This document shows, piece after piece, positions 39,755 through 48,763 of a stretch of 49,684 bases of DNA. Origin of the DNA: Planctomycetota bacterium (GTDB taxonomy: Bacteria > Planctomycetota > Planctomycetia > Pirellulales > UBA7805); the NCBI GenBank assembly GCA_021413705.1, contig JAIOPX010000433.1, positions 1 through 49,684 on the forward strand, in the 5' to 3' direction. The position numbers and the translations under genes were made by a program. Every line of letters starts with the position of its first letter. The first letter of the stretch is position 1. The notes under the pieces were generated by a model that saw nothing but the letters and a program-made list of their open reading frames with translations, searched no databases and was not told where the DNA came from.

Positions 39755-42010
39755 CTACTTGATGAACAACATCTCCTGGTAGGTCGGCAACGGCCAGAGA
39801 TCGTCGGCCACCCAGCCTTCCAGTTCATCCGCATACTTGCGGACGCCCGCCATCGCCGGCAGCACGTCTTCGCAATAGTGGGTGACTTCCGCGTCGAGGC
39901 TCCCGCCGCCGTGGGACAGCGTCTTGTCGAGAGTTCCGATGCTGTCTTGCAGACACTTGACCAACTCGGTGATCTTATCGAGCGTGTCGGTGTCGAACTC
40001 GTAGCCCACCAGCTTCAAGTTGGCACAGGTCGAAGCCAACTCGTTCTGATAGCGAATGGCCGCCGGGAAGATCAGCGTGCGAGCCATTTCCAGCGTCTGA
40101 GCAGCCTCGGTGTGAACCGTCTTCACATACTGCTCAAGGTAGATGTGCAGCCGGCTGTGCAGCTCGCGCTCGCTCAGCACGTTGTACTTCGTGAACAACT
40201 CGTGGATCGGCTTCTCACCCAGGACTGGCAGCGAATCGGCGGCCGTCTTGAGGTTCAGCAGACCGCGTTTGGCCGCTTCTTCGTGCCATTCCTTGGAATA
40301 GCCGTCGCCGTTGAAGATGATCTTCTCACTCTCGGTGATGATCTCGGACAACAGCGATTGCACGGCCGCGTTGAGCTTGCTGGCATCGCCACCGGTGGCC
40401 TTCTCCAGCTTGGTCGCACACCAATCGAGCGATTCGCAAACGATCGTGTTCATCGCCACCAACGGGCCGGCGATCGACTGGTTGGCGCCTACCGCGCGGA
40501 ACTCAAACCGGTTGCCGGTAAAGGCGAACGGGCTGGTGCGGTTGCGGTCGCCTGCGTCTTTCGGCAGCGGCGGCAGCACATCGACACCCACGGTGAGCAT
40601 TCCCTTCGAGAGCGAAGCCTTGGCCCCACCCTTCTTGATCTGCTCGAAGACGTCGGTGAGTTGATCGCCGAGGAAAATCGAGATGATCGCTGGCGGTGCT
40701 TCGTTGGCCCCCAAGCGATGATCGTTGCCGGCCGAGGCCACGACGGCCCGCAGCAGACCCTGGTACTTGTGGACTGCCCGGATAACCGCCGCGCAGAACA
40801 CCAGAAACTGGGCGTTGCTGTGGGGCGTGGCGCCCGGATCGAGCAGGTTCCCTTGCGAGCTGCTGCCGAGTGACCAGTTGACGTGCTTGCCCGAGCCGTT
40901 GATGCCGGCGAACGGCTTCTCGTGCGTGAGGCAGGCCATGCCATATTTTTCAGCCACGCGCTTCAGCGTGATCATGATCAACTGCTGGTGGTCAGTGGCC
41001 AGGTTGGCCGACTCGAACACCGGGGCGATCTCGTATTGGCCGGGGGCCACTTCGTTGTGCCGCGTCTTGATCGGCACGCCCAGCTTGTAGAGTTCGCGCT
41101 CCGTCTCGAGCATGAAGGCCAGAACGCGCTCCGGGATGGCGCCAAAGTAATGGTCTTCAAACTCCTGTCCCTTCGGCGGCTTGGCGCCGAACAGGCTCCG
41201 GCCACAGGTGAACAGGTCGGGACGGGAGAAATAGAAGTGGCGATCGACCAGGAAGTATTCCTGTTCGGGGCCGGCTGTAGAAGCGACGAACGCTCCGTCC
41301 GTCTGGCCGAACAATTTTAGGATCCGCTGCGCCTGTTGGTTCAGGGCCTGCATCGAGCGGAGCACGGGTGTCTTCTTATCGAGCGCCTCGCCGGTCCAGC
41401 TTACGAAAGCCGTGGGGATGCAGAGCGTGGTGCCGTTGGGGTTTTCCAGGATGTAGGCTGGGCTGGTCACGTCCCAGATGGTATAGCCGCGGGCTTCAAA
41501 CGTGGCCCGGATGCCGCCCGAGGGGAAGCTCGAACCGTCCGGCTCACCCTGGATGAGCTGCGCGCCGCTGAACTCGGTCATTGCGCCACCTTCGCCATCG
41601 GGGGCGAGGAAGCTGTCGTGCTTCTCGGCGGTCAGGCCGGTCAGCGGATAGAAGACGTGGGCATAGTGCGTGGCGCCCTTGCTGATCGCCCAATCTTTCA
41701 TGGCCGAGGCCACGGCGTCGGCGATGGTGGGGTCGAGCTTCTCGCCCGACTTGATCGTCTTCATCAACGACTTGTACACCTGCTTGGGCAGCCGGGTTTT
41801 CATTTCGTTGGTGCTGAAGACATTGCACGCAAACAGCTCGCTGGCTGGCGTATCCACAAAATTGAGCGGGGGGCTGATCGGGTGCCAGTTGGTGGCTGCC
41901 GAGATGGCCGCCATCCGGGCGGGTCCATGACTCTGATGAGACGACTTGGCCGATGACGCGGAGTGGCCATTCTGAGAACTACTGTTCTTCGCCGATAACA
42001 CGGTACTCAC
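39755..42010 (-). CDS. glnN: type III glutamine synthetase
   Basis: Makes glutamine from glutamate and ammonia. The reading frame runs to an ATG at 42125-42127 (790 residues), but the first 39 residues do not look like a GlnN start; GTG at 42010 preceded by AAGAG gives 751 residues, nearer the usual 720-730. Another ATG at 41914 is possible. Family blocks are [20 protein letters not shown] with [30 protein letters not shown] (metal ligands), [20 protein letters not shown], the ammonia/ATP site [20 protein letters not shown] then WSLG, and [10 protein letters not shown]. The C-terminal part (about 560-751) is the long type III extension. It ends with its own terminator. GS type III is cytoplasmic and a hexamer of two-ring form. 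Confidence 0.93.
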   Translation of the reverse strand: MSTVLSAKNSSSQNGHSASSAKSSHQSHGPARMAAISAATNWHPISPPLNFVDTPASELFACNVFSTNEMKTRLPKQVYKSLMKTIKSGEKLDPTIADAVASAMKDWAISKGATHYAHVFYPLTGLTAEKHDSFLAPDGEGGAMTEFSGAQLIQGEPDGSSFPSGGIRATFEARGYTIWDVTSPAYILENPNGTTLCIPTAFVSWTGEALDKKTPVLRSMQALNQQAQRILKLFGQTDGAFVASTAGPEQEYFLVDRHFYFSRPDLFTCGRSLFGAKPPKGQEFEDHYFGAIPERVLAFMLETERELYKLGVPIKTRHNEVAPGQYEIAPVFESANLATDHQQLIMITLKRVAEKYGMACLTHEKPFAGINGSGKHVNWSLGSSSQGNLLDPGATPHSNAQFLVFCAAVIRAVHKYQGLLRAVVASAGNDHRLGANEAPPAIISIFLGDQLTDVFEQIKKGGAKASLSKGMLTVGVDVLPPLPKDAGDRNRTSPFAFTGNRFEFRAVGANQSIAGPLVAMNTIVCESLDWCATKLEKATGGDASKLNAAVQSLLSEIITESEKIIFNGDGYSKEWHEEAAKRGLLNLKTAADSLPVLGEKPIHELFTKYNVLSERELHSRLHIYLEQYVKTVHTEAAQTLEMARTLIFPAAIRYQNELASTCANLKLVGYEFDTDTLDKITELVKCLQDSIGTLDKTLSHGGGSLDAEVTHYCEDVLPAMAGVRKYADELEGWVADDLWPLPTYQEMLFIK

Positions 42011-42399
42011 GACTGGGTACTCTTTCTGGGGCTGGGGTCGAAGCTCGACCGCGGGGGTGAATGGGAGGTTTGCCTGGGGAGAGGAAGGGATACGAACGGC
42101 GATCCTTTTCCAAGAGACGAAAAGCAACTGCTGTGCCGAAGCGAACTTGAGCAGCGCAAGTCCAATGAAATTGCCATTTTTCCGTACAAACGGGGCCGAA
42201 AGAATTGCAAATCAGCCTAACAATTGCCCGCTTAGCAGGCAACCTCCGCACAGGGAGCGAACAGGATAAGGTGCCTTGGATAAGGGCCATTTTGTTGCGG
42301 CCGTATTCCCCGGCGGCTATAACTCAGGGGTGACAGTCTTGTGCCTCGGGCAACTTTAGGAATCGGCCCTAACCTCAAAATATACCAGGGTTTACCAAC
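42011..42399. other. interval upstream of glutamine synthetase, no gene seen
   Basis: About 390 bases between the chosen glnN start and the zinc metallopeptidase gene. I see no sigma-54 (GG-N10-GC) promoter for glnN and no other clear motif. A small palindrome GCCTGCTAAGCGGGC on the minus strand lies near 42225-42240. The early part may belong to glnN if the ATG at 42127 is used. Confidence 0.4.
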
Positions 42400-43254
42400 A
42401 TGCGATGGCAAGGAAGACGAGAAAGTGGCAATGTTGAGGACCGCCGATCGCTGGCCAGGCCGGTGATGGCTGGGGGAGGGGTAATGGGCATCATCCTGAT
42501 CCTGGTGGTCATTTTTCTCGGCGGCGATCCGACTCCGTTGCTGCAACAGATGCAAAACAACCCGCCGCAGCAGCAGGCAGGCCCGGCAGTGGGCATCCCC
42601 GCCAATGATAGCCAAGCCAAGTTTGTGTCGGTGGTTCTGGCCGACACAGAAGACGTGTGGACCGAGCAATTCCGCAAGCTGCAAAAGGCCTATCGCGAAC
42701 CGAAGCTGGTGCTATTTCGAGACCAGGTCCGCTCCGCCTGTGGATTCCAGGGCGCGGCCACCGGGCCGTTCTACTGTCCGCCGGATGAGAAGGTGTATAT
42801 CGACTTGAGCTTCTTCGACGAAATGAAGCGCAAGCTGGGAGCGCCGGGGGACTTTGCCCAGGCGTATGTGGTGGCCCATGAGATAGGTCATCATGTGCAG
42901 AAGCTGTTGGGCATCAGCGACCAGGTCCACGACCTGCAGCGCCGTGTGAGCAAGGAGCAGGCGAACGAACTGTCCGTCCGGCAGGAATTGCAGGCCGATT
43001 TCTATGCCGGAGTGTGGGCGCATCACGCGGAACAGAACTGGCGCATTCTGGAGCCGGGAGACGTGGAGGAGGCTCTGCGCGCGGCCACCGCCATCGGCGA
43101 CGATCGGTTGCAGATGCAATCCCGCGGCTTCGTGGTGCCGGAGTCGTTCACGCATGGCACCTCCCAGCAACGGGCGCGATGGTTTCTCAAAGGGCTCAAG
43201 ACGGGAGATATGTCGCAGGGGAATACGTTTGATATTCCGTATCGGGATTTATAA
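42400..43254 (+). CDS. neutral zinc metallopeptidase (YpfJ family)
   Basis: A 284-residue membrane-anchored protease-like protein of the putative neutral zinc metallopeptidase family (YpfJ). The N-terminus has MRWQGRRESGNVEDRRS, the typical opening in this family, then one membrane segment at about 23-41 (VMAGGGVMGIILILVVIFLG). The zinc motif HEIGHH is at about 160-165 (YVVAHEIGHHVQKLLGISDQ), with ELQADFYAGVWAHH around 197-210 carrying the third ligand. The Cys pair CGFQGAATGPFYC is conserved as well. Substrate is unknown. It precedes the Wzz-like gene by 29 bases. Confidence 0.92.
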   Translation: MRWQGRRESGNVEDRRSLARPVMAGGGVMGIILILVVIFLGGDPTPLLQQMQNNPPQQQAGPAVGIPANDSQAKFVSVVLADTEDVWTEQFRKLQKAYREPKLVLFRDQVRSACGFQGAATGPFYCPPDEKVYIDLSFFDEMKRKLGAPGDFAQAYVVAHEIGHHVQKLLGISDQVHDLQRRVSKEQANELSVRQELQADFYAGVWAHHAEQNWRILEPGDVEEALRAATAIGDDRLQMQSRGFVVPESFTHGTSQQRARWFLKGLKTGDMSQGNTFDIPYRDL

Positions 43255-43283
43255 TCACGATCACAGAATTCAGGAATGAACAC

Positions 43284-44420
43284 ATGCCGTTTACCTTGAA
43301 GCCGTCCGCAATCAATTTTGAGAGAACCCAGGGTGGAAATCATGACTTGGGATGGATCATCGGGGGCGCATGCAACTGGGCGTCAGGTTGCATCGCTACG
43401 ACTTGTCCGCGCCGAAGCCGACTCGTGATTCTGACTGCGGGATTCCTGCTGGCCATCCTGAATACCGCAGCCGCTCAGACTGCCAAGCCCACGATCTATG
43501 AAGCGAACTCACTCCTGCGTGTTCGCCAGGGACCGGGAGTGATTTATGACCTTGATTCCGGCGCGTTGAGCCTGGCTGGACAACGGGAGTTAATTCGAAG
43601 TCCTCTGGTCATCAATTATGCACTCTCGGTGCCCGGCGTGAGCAAACTTCCTTGGATTGCTAGTCGTTCAAATTCACGAACGGAAGTGGAATGGCTGGGA
43701 CGGCAGATTGAACTCAGCTCCTTCGGCGGGCAGGAGAATGAGGTGGGGGATGTCCTGAAGATCAGTATGAAGGGAGACGACCCTGCACAACTCGAAAGAC
43801 TCGTCAATGCGGTCACCGACGCCTATTTGGAGATGGTGGCACGCGAAGAACGTCGCCAACTGTTGGCCCGGCAGAACCTGCTGGATGTGATCTTCACCAC
43901 GAAAACGCAAGAAGTCAATCGTCGCCGCGAACTGGTCCGGAAGCTGGAGGAGCGACTGGGAGCCGGCAATAGCAAGACGGCTCCGGCCAAGCAGCAGTTG
44001 CTGTTGGATTTCATTCTGCAATTGCGGAAAGAGATTACAGAGGTCAGATCACTCATTTTTCACAAGCAGTTTGCTCTGGAACAGTTCGTGCGCCTCTACG
44101 GATTGAAGAAGGGGACGGAAGCCGAGGCGAAACATCGCGAGCAGGCGGAACATAAGGCATTGGCCCAGGAACTAGAAGAACTCAAGGCTAAAGAAGCCGC
44201 AATGAGCCAGAAGTTCAAAGAGCTTAGCAAGAGCCTGGAGGATCAGGGCAAGTCGAGCGAGGACTTAGAGCGATTCAAATATGAATTGGCCGCCGTTGAG
44301 GCGACAACCAAAAAGCTGTTGATGACGCTGGAACAATTCGATCTGGAGTTGCGAAGTCCCGAGCGCATCACCCTGCTACAGAAGGCCACCGTGCCGCGCT
44401 TGCCGCTGGAGGATAAATAG
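43284..44420 (+). CDS. Wzz/GumC-like coiled-coil protein without kinase domain
   Basis: A 378-residue protein similar to the periplasmic part of polysaccharide chain-length regulators. AGGA precedes the ATG at 43284. A membrane segment or signal at about 46-64 (LVILTAGFLLAILNTAAAQ) is followed by YEANSLLRVRQGPGVI, a block reading ELIRSPLVINYALSVPGVSK, and ISMKGDDPAQLERLVNAVTD with AYLEMVAREERRQ; these match Wzz domains (residues about 90-200). A long helical region (about 200-360) is rich in Lys, Glu and Gln and predicted coiled coil. There is no second membrane helix or C-terminal tyrosine-kinase domain, unlike most planctomycete full-length forms. Role in capsule or wall polysaccharide length is inferred. 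Confidence 0.75.
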   Translation: MPFTLKPSAINFERTQGGNHDLGWIIGGACNWASGCIATTCPRRSRLVILTAGFLLAILNTAAAQTAKPTIYEANSLLRVRQGPGVIYDLDSGALSLAGQRELIRSPLVINYALSVPGVSKLPWIASRSNSRTEVEWLGRQIELSSFGGQENEVGDVLKISMKGDDPAQLERLVNAVTDAYLEMVAREERRQLLARQNLLDVIFTTKTQEVNRRRELVRKLEERLGAGNSKTAPAKQQLLLDFILQLRKEITEVRSLIFHKQFALEQFVRLYGLKKGTEAEAKHREQAEHKALAQELEELKAKEAAMSQKFKELSKSLEDQGKSSEDLERFKYELAAVEATTKKLLMTLEQFDLELRSPERITLLQKATVPRLPLEDK

Positions 44421-44463
44421 ACGATGTATTGTTGCAGCACTCACTAGAAAGCGTGTCTTAACT

Positions 44464-44731
44464 GGCCTGAGGGGCCAAAATCCAATAGCCCAGGCCAAGC
44501 GACTCCCGGCGCAGCCGGGACGAGTGTCGGCCTGGGTAAAGCAACACCACTATGGTTTGTAAGCCCTGTAAGGGTGCGATCCGTACTCGACGGAACTCAA
44601 TCGACGTCGATCCCGCCCCTTCAGGGCTGCCGCCATTTCCATGCGCCCAATACCCAGGGCGACGCTCATCGCGGCGACGGCGCTGCAAGGAACTTGCCCT
44701 GGGCTTTGAGCTTTGGGCCTTTCAGGCCGAC
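44464..44731. mobile_element. about 268-base element with inverted ends and paired hairpins, copy 2 (MITE-like)
   Basis: It fills most of the 387-base gap between convergent genes. Ends: GGCCTGAGGGGCCAAAATCC.. and ..GCTTTGGGCCTTTCAGGCC are inverted copies. Left hairpin: AATAGCCCAGGCCAAGCGA ... TCGGCCTGGGTAA; right hairpin: TACCCAGGGCGACGC ... TTGCCCTGGGCTTTG. The centre has AAGCCCTGTAAGGG and CCGCCCCTTCAGGGCT as a third inverted pair. It is of the same kind as the element at 16932-17200. No ORF is convincing. Confidence 0.6.
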
Positions 44732-44807
44732 ACCAAACGCAGAGTGTTTCGGCGTGTCGCAGACATCCACTTCAGTCACACGAAGTTGCCCACTTAAGCC
44801 TGAGCTT

Positions 44808-47800
44808 TCATCGCGACCGCCCCAGTTGATTCAGGTCGATGTTGCGGATGTCTTGCACCTGGACTCGGTTGGTGGCCCGCCAGTAGAGGATTTTGCGCGC
44901 TGCGGCGTGGGAGGTGGCTTCGCCGTTGGGGCCTTTTTGCCAGAGATGGGCGTCGGCCTGTCCGGCACCTTCCAGCGTCAACAGTTGCTTGCCGGCGGAG
45001 TAGATCAGCCGGTCTCCTTCGGCGGTGAATCTCTGTGCGTCGATCCGGGCATTGCCCAGGGCTTGCAGTTCGATTGTGGCGGCGCTGTCCGGTTTCGCGC
45101 CCGCGATGGCTGGCGGAGCGCCGGCCGCGCCCAGGTCGTTGGCCGTCATCTTGTCGCAGGTCAACAACAATTGATCAGCGGTCAGGTCGCTCGCCCGGGG
45201 CGGTTCGATCTCGGCGGCCCAATCGGCCACCGGGCTGTAGATGCAGGCGATCTGATCGGCGAACGTCAGCTCGCGGCGATTCACGTTGCCGGAAATGCCC
45301 TGCGCGAAGCGGACTCGCACGTAGGTGAGTTTTGACTTGACGTCCGCGGGCGCAGCGGCGGGTGCGCGGCCGGCCAACGGGCCGGGTAAGGCCGCGTTGT
45401 TGCCGGCGCGAATGGTCGAAGCCCAGCCGGGACCGGTGGCGCTGAGCGCGCCGCTCGGCTGCTCAATGGTCAGATCGGCCGCTTGCAGGCGATCGATGGC
45501 GGTCACCTGGCCGCTTACGTCGAGCGTGCGGTTTTCCATGACAATGCCGCCGATGCAGGCGATCTTTTCAAGCTGCGGCTGGCGATTGCTCTTGGGTTGC
45601 GTCAGGTCGATCGGCTCCGAGAGCCGCACAATCAACTGCGGCGTTTGCAGTTGTCGCTCGGCACTGCGGACCACCACGGGTCCGTCGAACCGGGCTGTTC
45701 GGCCGTCGAAGTTCAGTCCCTTGGCAAATTGAACAGCCACGGGAGTCGATGGTTTGTTGCCTGCCGGTTGAGCAGGAGTCGCGGGAAGTGCCAGGGGCCC
45801 GCCGCCGGCTGGCCCGCCGACTCCGCCGCCGGGAATCAGGAACGTCATCTCTCCTTGCCCGTCAATCCAGAGCCGGCTGGCGGCTTTGTCGTAGCGGATG
45901 TTCGCGCCGGAAAGGCCCAAGCCGCGGGCTTCGACCCGGGCAGGTTTTCCGGCCACGGAAAGCGTGGTTTCCGCCGAATCAGCCGAGAGAAGTTGCACTT
46001 CATCCCCCGTGAGTTTCAGAGGTCGCTCAGCCACACCCGGGGCGGGCCGTTCGCTGAACATCACGTCGCCCGACAACGACACGTCGCGCAGGACGGGTTG
46101 CCCGCTGCCCACAACAAACTGAATGCGCGTCAGGCGGCCCGAAAGTTCATAGCGTGGCCCGGCTGCAACTCCGGCCGGCCGAGGTTGGAAAGCTGGCGCG
46201 GCGGCTCCCGGTTCAGCGGCTGCACCCGCGGCAGCGTTGGTGCCACCCGGTTGGAACCAAACCTCAAGCTGCTCGGTGTGGCTGGCGAACTGAGGGGAAT
46301 CGATCTCCACCTTGCCGCGGCAGAGCAGCGAGTGAGGACGATACTTGCCGGCTGAGCGAGTGGCGCCGCCACCCAGTTGATCGCCGTTGGCCCACTGCGG
46401 CTGTTGTCCTCCTGGTGCGCCACCTGTGTCTACCAGCCAGAGCCAGATTTCTTCGCCAGCGAGACTCCCCAGGTCGGCATAGTTGAGCTTGGCGTTGCCC
46501 AACACGGAGAGTAGCTGCTTGCCGTCGTGCGGGCGGAGCGAAAGTTGCCGCGTCCAGGTGGCTTCGATCCGTTTGGTCGGGTCGCCCGGCAGTGCGCCGC
46601 TGAACTTGCCGTTCCCTTCGGCCAATGCTTCGGCCGATTGACCGTCGGGTGATGGTGTGTAGCGGATCAACTTGGAAATAATCTGTTGCGGGCCGAACCG
46701 GAGGGTGACGGCTTCGTCTCCCTCGACGAGTAAGCCGCCGGTTTGAACATCGTATTCCAGATGTTCGCCACGGGCTTCCCCTTCTCCCTGTGGGGTGACG
46801 GCGTGGACGATGACTGGATTGCCACGGGCTTCGACTGTGGTGACGCTGAATGAGTTTGCCCGCCGTAGGTTGGCCAGATTGGCTTCAGCGGCCTCGCCGG
46901 GTGGAGGCATCATGCCTCCGGCCGCTTTAAGAGCTTGCTTCTTCGGATGGAGTGCTCTTAAGTTCGGGCCCGCGTCGGCGCGTGAAAAATGGATCGCCAG
47001 CAATTCACACGAGAGCGAATCGGCCGGGCCAGTGGGATTCATCCTCTTCACATCCACTTGGTTCTCGAAAGTCGCCACATAATCCTTCATGTCGAAACGG
47101 AAGGCACCCTGGCAACTGACCTCCAGCGGCTGCGGCGCGGCTGCGGCGGCCCCCTTCGGCCCAGGCAACAGGCCTCCTCCACCTATGTTGGCGGTCAGTC
47201 TGACATCGCGCAGCAATTGAAACGATTCGATGCCCTGGGGCATGGCCTGCCGGCCTTTGCGATTGCCGGTGGTCGGCGTGGCCAGCAGGATCTGCATGTC
47301 GCTGCCGGAGCCGCGGTTGCTGCCCAGTTGAAAGTTGACGTCATGCGGCGTCCAAATGCGCTGCTGGTTGAGTTGCACGTCGCGCGTGCTGACGCGCAAG
47401 TCGCCTGCTGCGTCGCCAGCCGCTTCACCGCGGGCCAGATTCCCCTGGATCGTCACCTCACCCACCAGCCGGCCGCCGAGCAGCCGACCGATCTTGGCGC
47501 GGCTCAGATCGCAATCCTCGTCGAAATCGAGGATCGCGCCGCCTGGCGCCCGCATTACAATCACGCGCGATTCCGAACCTGAGCCATCGGGAAAGAACAC
47601 CAGAGTACACGGTTTGATCTCCACCTGCCGCTCGGCGATGGTCTTGTAGTCCTTCAACAGGAGCGTGAAATTGGGAGTCTCCAGGATGATCGGATCGTGC
47701 AGTTCCGGCGCGTCGCCGAGAATACGCCTCAAGATCTCAGTTTGCTTCGTCGGCCGCGGCGCGGTGGGGCCTGGCGGCGGCACGGCCTTGGGCACGTAGG

Positions 47801-47903
47801 CCACGGCCCGCGGCTCGACCAGCGGCACGATGATCAGCGAATAGAGCCAGTAGATGCCCCACAGGACGATCAAGCTGGCGAGCATTCGCAGGGGACGAGA
47901 CAT
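44808..47903 (-). CDS. large LptC/LptA-like protein (probable LPS transport bridge)
   Basis: A 1031-residue exported or membrane-anchored protein. Residues about 7-27 (MLASLIVLWGIYWLYSLIIV) form a single N-terminal helix, as in LptC. The rest is almost all beta, with recurrent phrases of the OstA/LptA kind: GAILDFDEDCDLSRAKIGRL, VEARGNPVIVHAVTPQGEGE then ARGEHLEYDVQTGGLLVEGD, and LNFDGRTARFDGPVVVRSAE; near the C-terminus NARIDAQRFTAEGDRLIYSA. LptA and LptC usually have 180-220 residues; this one would contain several such beta-jellyroll segments. The gene is placed right after kdsC and kdsD, the setting of lptC-lptA in proteobacteria, which makes LPS export the likely role. Sequence similarity is too weak to be sure. 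Confidence 0.8.
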   Translation of the reverse strand: MSRPLRMLASLIVLWGIYWLYSLIIVPLVEPRAVAYVPKAVPPPGPTAPRPTKQTEILRRILGDAPELHDPIILETPNFTLLLKDYKTIAERQVEIKPCTLVFFPDGSGSESRVIVMRAPGGAILDFDEDCDLSRAKIGRLLGGRLVGEVTIQGNLARGEAAGDAAGDLRVSTRDVQLNQQRIWTPHDVNFQLGSNRGSGSDMQILLATPTTGNRKGRQAMPQGIESFQLLRDVRLTANIGGGGLLPGPKGAAAAAPQPLEVSCQGAFRFDMKDYVATFENQVDVKRMNPTGPADSLSCELLAIHFSRADAGPNLRALHPKKQALKAAGGMMPPPGEAAEANLANLRRANSFSVTTVEARGNPVIVHAVTPQGEGEARGEHLEYDVQTGGLLVEGDEAVTLRFGPQQIISKLIRYTPSPDGQSAEALAEGNGKFSGALPGDPTKRIEATWTRQLSLRPHDGKQLLSVLGNAKLNYADLGSLAGEEIWLWLVDTGGAPGGQQPQWANGDQLGGGATRSAGKYRPHSLLCRGKVEIDSPQFASHTEQLEVWFQPGGTNAAAGAAAEPGAAAPAFQPRPAGVAAGPRYELSGRLTRIQFVVGSGQPVLRDVSLSGDVMFSERPAPGVAERPLKLTGDEVQLLSADSAETTLSVAGKPARVEARGLGLSGANIRYDKAASRLWIDGQGEMTFLIPGGGVGGPAGGGPLALPATPAQPAGNKPSTPVAVQFAKGLNFDGRTARFDGPVVVRSAERQLQTPQLIVRLSEPIDLTQPKSNRQPQLEKIACIGGIVMENRTLDVSGQVTAIDRLQAADLTIEQPSGALSATGPGWASTIRAGNNAALPGPLAGRAPAAAPADVKSKLTYVRVRFAQGISGNVNRRELTFADQIACIYSPVADWAAEIEPPRASDLTADQLLLTCDKMTANDLGAAGAPPAIAGAKPDSAATIELQALGNARIDAQRFTAEGDRLIYSAGKQLLTLEGAGQADAHLWQKGPNGEATSHAAARKILYWRATNRVQVQDIRNIDLNQLGRSR

Positions 47904-47911
47904 GGGGGAAG

Positions 47912-47962
47912 CAGGGGTCAGGAGTCGGGGGTCAGGGGACGGGAGTCAGGAGTCAGGGATCA
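47912..47962. repeat. short GGGTCAGGAGTC tandem repeat
   Basis: GGGTCAGGAGTCGGGGGTCA.. and GGGAGTCAGGAGTCAGGGAT form imperfect 7-12-base direct repeats between the LptC/LptA-like gene and kdsC, partly overlapping the kdsC stop. Confidence 0.55.
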
Positions 47963-48484
47963 GCCGCCGGAGTATTTGGCGATCAGGTCGTCCCAGCGGC
48001 CTTGGGCTTTGAGCAGGGTTTCGATCAGTTCGCGAACGGCGCCTTCGCCGCCACGGGCCGTGGTCGTGTGATGGGCCGCCGCGCGGAGTTCGGCAGCCGC
48101 GTCGGCCACGGCCACGCCCAGGCCCACATGACGCAGCACGGGTAGGTCGGGCAGGTCGTCGCCGATGTAGCAGACTTGCTGGGGCGCGAGTCTTAATTCG
48201 CGCAGAATCGCGGTCACCACCGGCATCTTGTCTTCAAAACCCTGGCGGACCAGGTCGATCCCAAGTTCCGCGGCCCGCACCTGGACCACATGCGACGTGC
48301 GGCCGGTCAACAAACCGAACCGATGTCCGGCACGCTGCCACAGGCGAATACCCAGGCCGTCGCGGATGTGAAATCGTTTGGTTTCAATTCCCTGGTTGTC
48401 GAACACAATGCCGCCGTCCGTCAACACGCCGTCAACGTCGGAGAGCACCAATTCAATCGCCCGGGCACGTTCAGTGAGTTGCAT
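47960..48484 (-). CDS. kdsC: 3-deoxy-D-manno-octulosonate 8-phosphate phosphatase (KdsC)
   Basis: Removes phosphate from Kdo-8-phosphate, giving Kdo for the inner core of lipopolysaccharide. The 174 residues belong to the C0 HAD phosphatases: Asp 16 and Asp 18 in VLSDVDGVLTDGGI, LLTGRTSHVVQVRAAELGI (motif II), GFEDKMPVVTAIL (Lys) and CYIGDDLPDLPVLRHVGLGV (motif III/IV). The end ARGGEGAVRELIETLL with the Gly-rich loop is the KdsC C-terminus. It lies between kdsD and the LptC/LptA-like gene in the same direction. KdsD is upstream, with 279 bases between. Confidence 0.95.
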   Translation of the reverse strand: MQLTERARAIELVLSDVDGVLTDGGIVFDNQGIETKRFHIRDGLGIRLWQRAGHRFGLLTGRTSHVVQVRAAELGIDLVRQGFEDKMPVVTAILRELRLAPQQVCYIGDDLPDLPVLRHVGLGVAVADAAAELRAAAHHTTTARGGEGAVRELIETLLKAQGRWDDLIAKYSGG

Positions 48485-48526
48485 GGTCTGTTTTCAATGA
48501 AAGAATCTGCCCCACGTCCTCTTTTC

Positions 48527-48622
48527 AGATTAGTGGTTATTAGCGTTGATTAGTGTGCCAAACTACTCCGTAAGAAAGAAGAAGGTTAAGGAACACTAAT
48601 AAACGCTAATCTTCGCTAATCT
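48527..48622. repeat. CTAATAAACGC-family inverted pair between kdsC and kdsD
   Basis: AGATTAGTGGTTATTAGCGT.. (48527-48559) faces GGAACACTAATAAACGCTAA.. (48590-48622). It is the third member of the family at 1639-1703 and 19069-19141. The rest of the gap (48623-48763) has a T/C-rich tract, TTTGCGAGTCTTCGCGCCTT, with no gene. Confidence 0.7.
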
Positions 48623-48763
48623 TTTGTCGTGCTTTCGTCTCTTTCGCGTTTTCATGACAATTCTTCCTGCTTCTTTTCCTCCTCTCTTCTTTGCGAGTCT
48701 TCGCGCCTTTGCGGCTTTGCGTCGAAAAAACGGCTTATCATCGGAAGCAGCACATCTGTATTC

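Noticed and set aside
42128-42399. Sigma-54 promoter for glnN
   Set aside because: TGGCA and TTGC words occur on the minus strand but never with the GG-N10-GC spacing.
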